Origin: Halothece sp. MAG
Lineage (GTDB): Bacteria; Cyanobacteriota; Cyanobacteriia; Cyanobacteriales; Rubidibacteraceae
Direction of reading: 5' to 3'
Length of the DNA: 7,776 nucleotides
Assembly (NCBI GenBank): GCA_018610095.1
Contig: JAHEOB010000025.1
Location: 1-7,776, forward strand
The number at the start of each line of letters is the position of its first letter. Within the stretch, counting starts at the first letter, position 1. The notes below the pieces were generated by a model, which was given only the letters and a program-made list of their open reading frames with translations, made no database searches and was not told the origin of the DNA. A program made the position numbers and the translations under genes. Below are positions 5,842-7,776 of this stretch, in pieces.

Positions 5842-6786
5842 TTAACCGCGTTTCTGGATAGTAAAGAGTCCTTCTGGGCGATAACGAATTAGGACGATGA
5901 CGGCTGCGAGGACAATGACGCGAGCAGCTGGATCATTGAGCAAAAAGGCAATGATCGCGTTGGATTCGCCAATTAAAAATGCACCAGCTAGGGTGCCAAT
6001 GAGTTTATCCACCCCGCCGGTAACGACCACCATCCAAGCGTCAACTAGGTAATCTTGACCCATTGGCGGTGAGACACTTTTTAGAGAAGAAAGAACTGTA
6101 CCAGCAATTCCAGCTAAGCCGCAGCCATAAGCAAAAGTCCCCATATCCACTAACCTAGTGTTGATGCCCAGGCATTTTGCCATATCACGATTTTGGGTCA
6201 CCGCTCGCATTTGTCGGCCTAAACTTGTGCCATACAGGAGATAGGCGGTAATTAAAAATAGCGCGATCGCGATCCCAATAATAAACAGACGATAATAGGA
6301 AATAGAGATTAGAGGAAGTCCTTCCCCATTTGTTAGCAACTTCAAATTTCCTGACAGGTAGGAGGGAGATTGCACATACTTTAACTTCGCCGTAAATATC
6401 AGCTTAATGACACCGCGCAAAACAATACTTAATCCCCAAGTAGCTAACAAGGTTTCTAAGGGACGACCATACAGTCGCCGAATAATTGTTAACTCAATTA
6501 AGGCCCCAATCACCGCAGTTACCACAAAAGCAAAGGGAATAGTCAGTAACAAGTCCATGTCAAAGGTTTCTTGCATGAAAACGGTGACATAAGCGCCTAA
6601 CATAATAAATTCACCATGAGCTAAGTTAATAATGCCCATGACGCCAAAGGTAATAGCCAATCCCAATCCGGTCAGTAACAAAATACCGACAATACCTACT
6701 CCACTGATCAACTGATTGATTATAGGGACCATTTGAAAACCGGAATTTTGAGCAAATAAATAGGTGAGTGCCAGCTGATTCAACAC
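5842..6786 (-). CDS. urtB: Urea ABC transporter permease UrtB
   Basis: UrtB is the LivH-type inner-membrane permease partner of UrtC. The 314-residue protein carries LAITFGVMGIINLAHGEFIMLGAY (43-66), the family's most recognisable stretch, several further hydrophobic segments (about 80-102, 115-130, 165-185, 212-232, 250-283, 288-302), the ATPase-contacting loop GRQMRAVTQNRDMAKCLGIN (190-209) and the C-terminal RPEGLF (303-308). The start is a GTG at 6786 with AAGGAG 7 nt upstream. An ATG at codon 19 (MVPIINQL) is possible but has no such site. It follows urtA by 52 bp, with a stem-loop in between, and precedes urtC by 28 bp. A HIP1 octamer lies at 6263-6270. Confidence 0.95.
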   Translation of the reverse strand: MLNQLALTYLFAQNSGFQMVPIINQLISGVGIVGILLLTGLGLAITFGVMGIINLAHGEFIMLGAYVTVFMQETFDMDLLLTIPFAFVVTAVIGALIELTIIRRLYGRPLETLLATWGLSIVLRGVIKLIFTAKLKYVQSPSYLSGNLKLLTNGEGLPLISISYYRLFIIGIAIALFLITAYLLYGTSLGRQMRAVTQNRDMAKCLGINTRLVDMGTFAYGCGLAGIAGTVLSSLKSVSPPMGQDYLVDAWMVVVTGGVDKLIGTLAGAFLIGESNAIIAFLLNDPAARVIVLAAVIVLIRYRPEGLFTIQKRG

Positions 6787-6793
6787 TATTTGA

Positions 6794-6799
6794 CTCCTT
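6794..6799 (-). promoter_or_regulatory. Shine-Dalgarno AAGGAG for the GTG start of urtB
   Basis: AAGGAG on the minus strand lies 7 nt before GTG 6786. This supports GTG rather than the TTG codon immediately after it or the ATG at codon 19. Confidence 0.65.
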
Positions 6800-6812
6800 T
6801 TCTCGACCCCCA

Positions 6813-6829
6813 GAAGAGGAAAACTCTTC
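6813..6829 (-). other. Intercistronic stem-loop between urtA and urtB
   Basis: A perfect 6-bp stem (GAAGAG, 6813-6818, with CTCTTC, 6824-6829) closes a 5-nt loop, and a G-U pair can extend it in RNA. It starts about 10 nt after the urtA stop and ends before the urtB ribosome-binding site. No U-run follows, so it is not a full intrinsic terminator. In transport operons, hairpins at this place often protect the binding-protein transcript from 3' decay and give it higher expression than the permease genes. That role is inferred here. Confidence 0.4.
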
Positions 6830-6838
6830 CCCTTGCAA

Positions 6839-7776
6839 TTAACTTTCTAAGTACTTAGTTTCGAGTTTGTCTTTACCCGTTTCTTTAGTTGGATCACTGC
6901 GATCATCAGGACTGGGATGAACACACTTCCGTCCCGGATATAAGGCTTGACTCCAAGGAACCGGCTTCACTGCTGAAGGGCTAGACTGGATAATCTCAGC
7001 TTGACCGTCTGATTTCCATCGGCCAATGCGAGCATAAAGATAAGTGTGATAGTTATCAGGATCAACTTTTACTTTGCCCTGGGGAGCATTAAAGACTTGT
7101 CCCCGGGTGGCTTCCCGTAAAGTTTTGGTATTAATTTCTTTCCCAGCTTCCAGCACATCTTTCATTGCTTGCGCCATGAAGAAAGTTTGCAGGTAAGCTG
7201 CTTCCATGACCCCGTTGGTGACCCGGTCATCTCCAAACATTTTCTTAAACTCACTGACAAACTGTTTGTTCTCTGGGGTATCCACGCTTTGGAAGTAATT
7301 AAAGCTGGTATAGTGACCTTCTGCATATTGGGGACCCATGGCTTTAATTTCTTGTTCAGTTGTGGGATACGCCATAATGGGGATATCGCTTGCACTAATA
7401 CCAGCATTTTTATATTGTCGATAAAAAGCAGGAACACTATCGCCCACTAAATTGCTTAAAACAAAATCGGGATTAGCCTGCTTAATTTTATTAATAATCG
7501 TGACAAACTCTGTGGTTCCTAGAGCTGCATATTCTTCGCCAACGACTTCGCCACCTTGTTTCTTTAGTTCCGCTTTGGCGATGCGATTACTTTCTTTGGG
7601 ATAAATATAATCTGATCCAACAAAGAAACCTCTAGGACCAAAGTTTTCATAACAATAAGGAATGGAGTCCGTAATCTGTTGATTCGGTGCAGCACCGGTA
7701 TAAATTACGTTGGAACTGCATTCGTTTCCTTCATAATAAACGGGATAATAAAGAAGGGCATTCTTTTCTTCAAAAA
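6839..7776 (-). CDS. urtA: Urea ABC transporter substrate-binding protein UrtA, partial at 5' end
   Basis: UrtA is the extracytoplasmic binding protein that captures urea with high affinity and delivers it to UrtBC. The frame is open from the right edge to the TAA at 6839-6841, giving 311 residues. Full-length cyanobacterial UrtA is about 430-450, so the signal peptide and roughly 120 or more N-terminal residues are outside. Family stretches: ALLYYPVYYEGNECSSN and YTGAAPNQQ near the edge, NFGPRGFFVGSDYIYPKESN (about 46-65), ANPDFVLSNLVGDSVPAFY, and QGKVKVDPDNYHTYLYARIG near the C-terminus. This is the periplasmic-binding-protein type I fold of the amide/urea group. A GTG at 7447 is internal, not the start. 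It is the first gene of the urt-ure run. Its promoter, where nitrogen control would be expected, is beyond the edge. Confidence 0.95.
   Translation of the reverse strand, partial: FEEKNALLYYPVYYEGNECSSNVIYTGAAPNQQITDSIPYCYENFGPRGFFVGSDYIYPKESNRIAKAELKKQGGEVVGEEYAALGTTEFVTIINKIKQANPDFVLSNLVGDSVPAFYRQYKNAGISASDIPIMAYPTTEQEIKAMGPQYAEGHYTSFNYFQSVDTPENKQFVSEFKKMFGDDRVTNGVMEAAYLQTFFMAQAMKDVLEAGKEINTKTLREATRGQVFNAPQGKVKVDPDNYHTYLYARIGRWKSDGQAEIIQSSPSAVKPVPWSQALYPGRKCVHPSPDDRSDPTKETGKDKLETKYLES

Noticed and set aside
6626..6838. A 70-codon minus-strand frame overlapping the urtB start and the urtA-urtB spacer.
   Set aside because: It is an alternate frame of urtB with no family-like sequence and no ribosome-binding site. 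Similar alternate frames at 1796-1996 and 7162-7437 were dismissed for the same reason.
6839..7447. A shorter urtA starting at the GTG at 7447.
   Set aside because: The frame continues open upstream to the window edge and encodes clear UrtA sequence there (for example YTGAAPNQQ and FFVGSDYIYP), so this GTG is an internal valine codon.
1..7776. CRISPR arrays, tRNA or rRNA genes, insertion sequences, prophage or defence genes beyond hicAB.
   Set aside because: Nearly all the window is covered by recognisable genes on known strands. I saw no regularly spaced direct repeats, no terminal inverted repeats with a transposase, and no tRNA-like folds in the short spacers.

Overview
The window looks like cyanobacterial chromosome. 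It carries seven copies of the octamer GCGATCGC (HIP1), which is strongly over-represented in many cyanobacterial genomes. Its proteins match the urea-uptake and urease-maturation set that cyanobacteria keep together. I cannot name the genus from the sequence alone.

Layout, in transcription order on the minus strand (right to left). urtA is cut by the right edge and encodes the periplasmic urea-binding protein. It is followed by urtB and urtC (inner-membrane permeases), urtD and urtE (ATPases), then ureE, ureF and ureG (nickel delivery and GTPase chaperones for urease). Gaps inside this run are 52, 28, 84, overlap, 6, 2 and 3 bp, so urtABCDE-ureEFG is probably one transcription unit. Its promoter would lie upstream of urtA, outside the window. 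After ureG comes a two-gene plus-strand module, hicA-hicB, a type II toxin-antitoxin pair. Beyond it, back on the minus strand, is ureD, a urease accessory protein cut by the left edge. The structural genes ureABC are not in the window and may follow ureD.

How the genes work together: UrtA captures urea and UrtBC moves it across the inner membrane, powered by UrtDE. Cytoplasmic urease splits it to ammonia and CO2. UreD, UreF, UreG and UreE form the machinery that loads nickel into urease. The HicAB pair has no obvious role in this pathway. It sits exactly between two urease accessory genes and forces ureD onto a promoter of its own, or one within or beyond hicAB.

Start sites were revised from the sequence. 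urtE most likely begins at a GTG (3913) behind a GGAGGT and overlaps urtD. urtD begins at ATG 4643. urtB begins at GTG 6786. I found no CRISPR array, tRNA, rRNA or insertion sequence, and no undescribed system. The most noteworthy items are the placement of hicAB, possible HicB operators in its 86-bp divergent promoter region, and a stem-loop between urtA and urtB.
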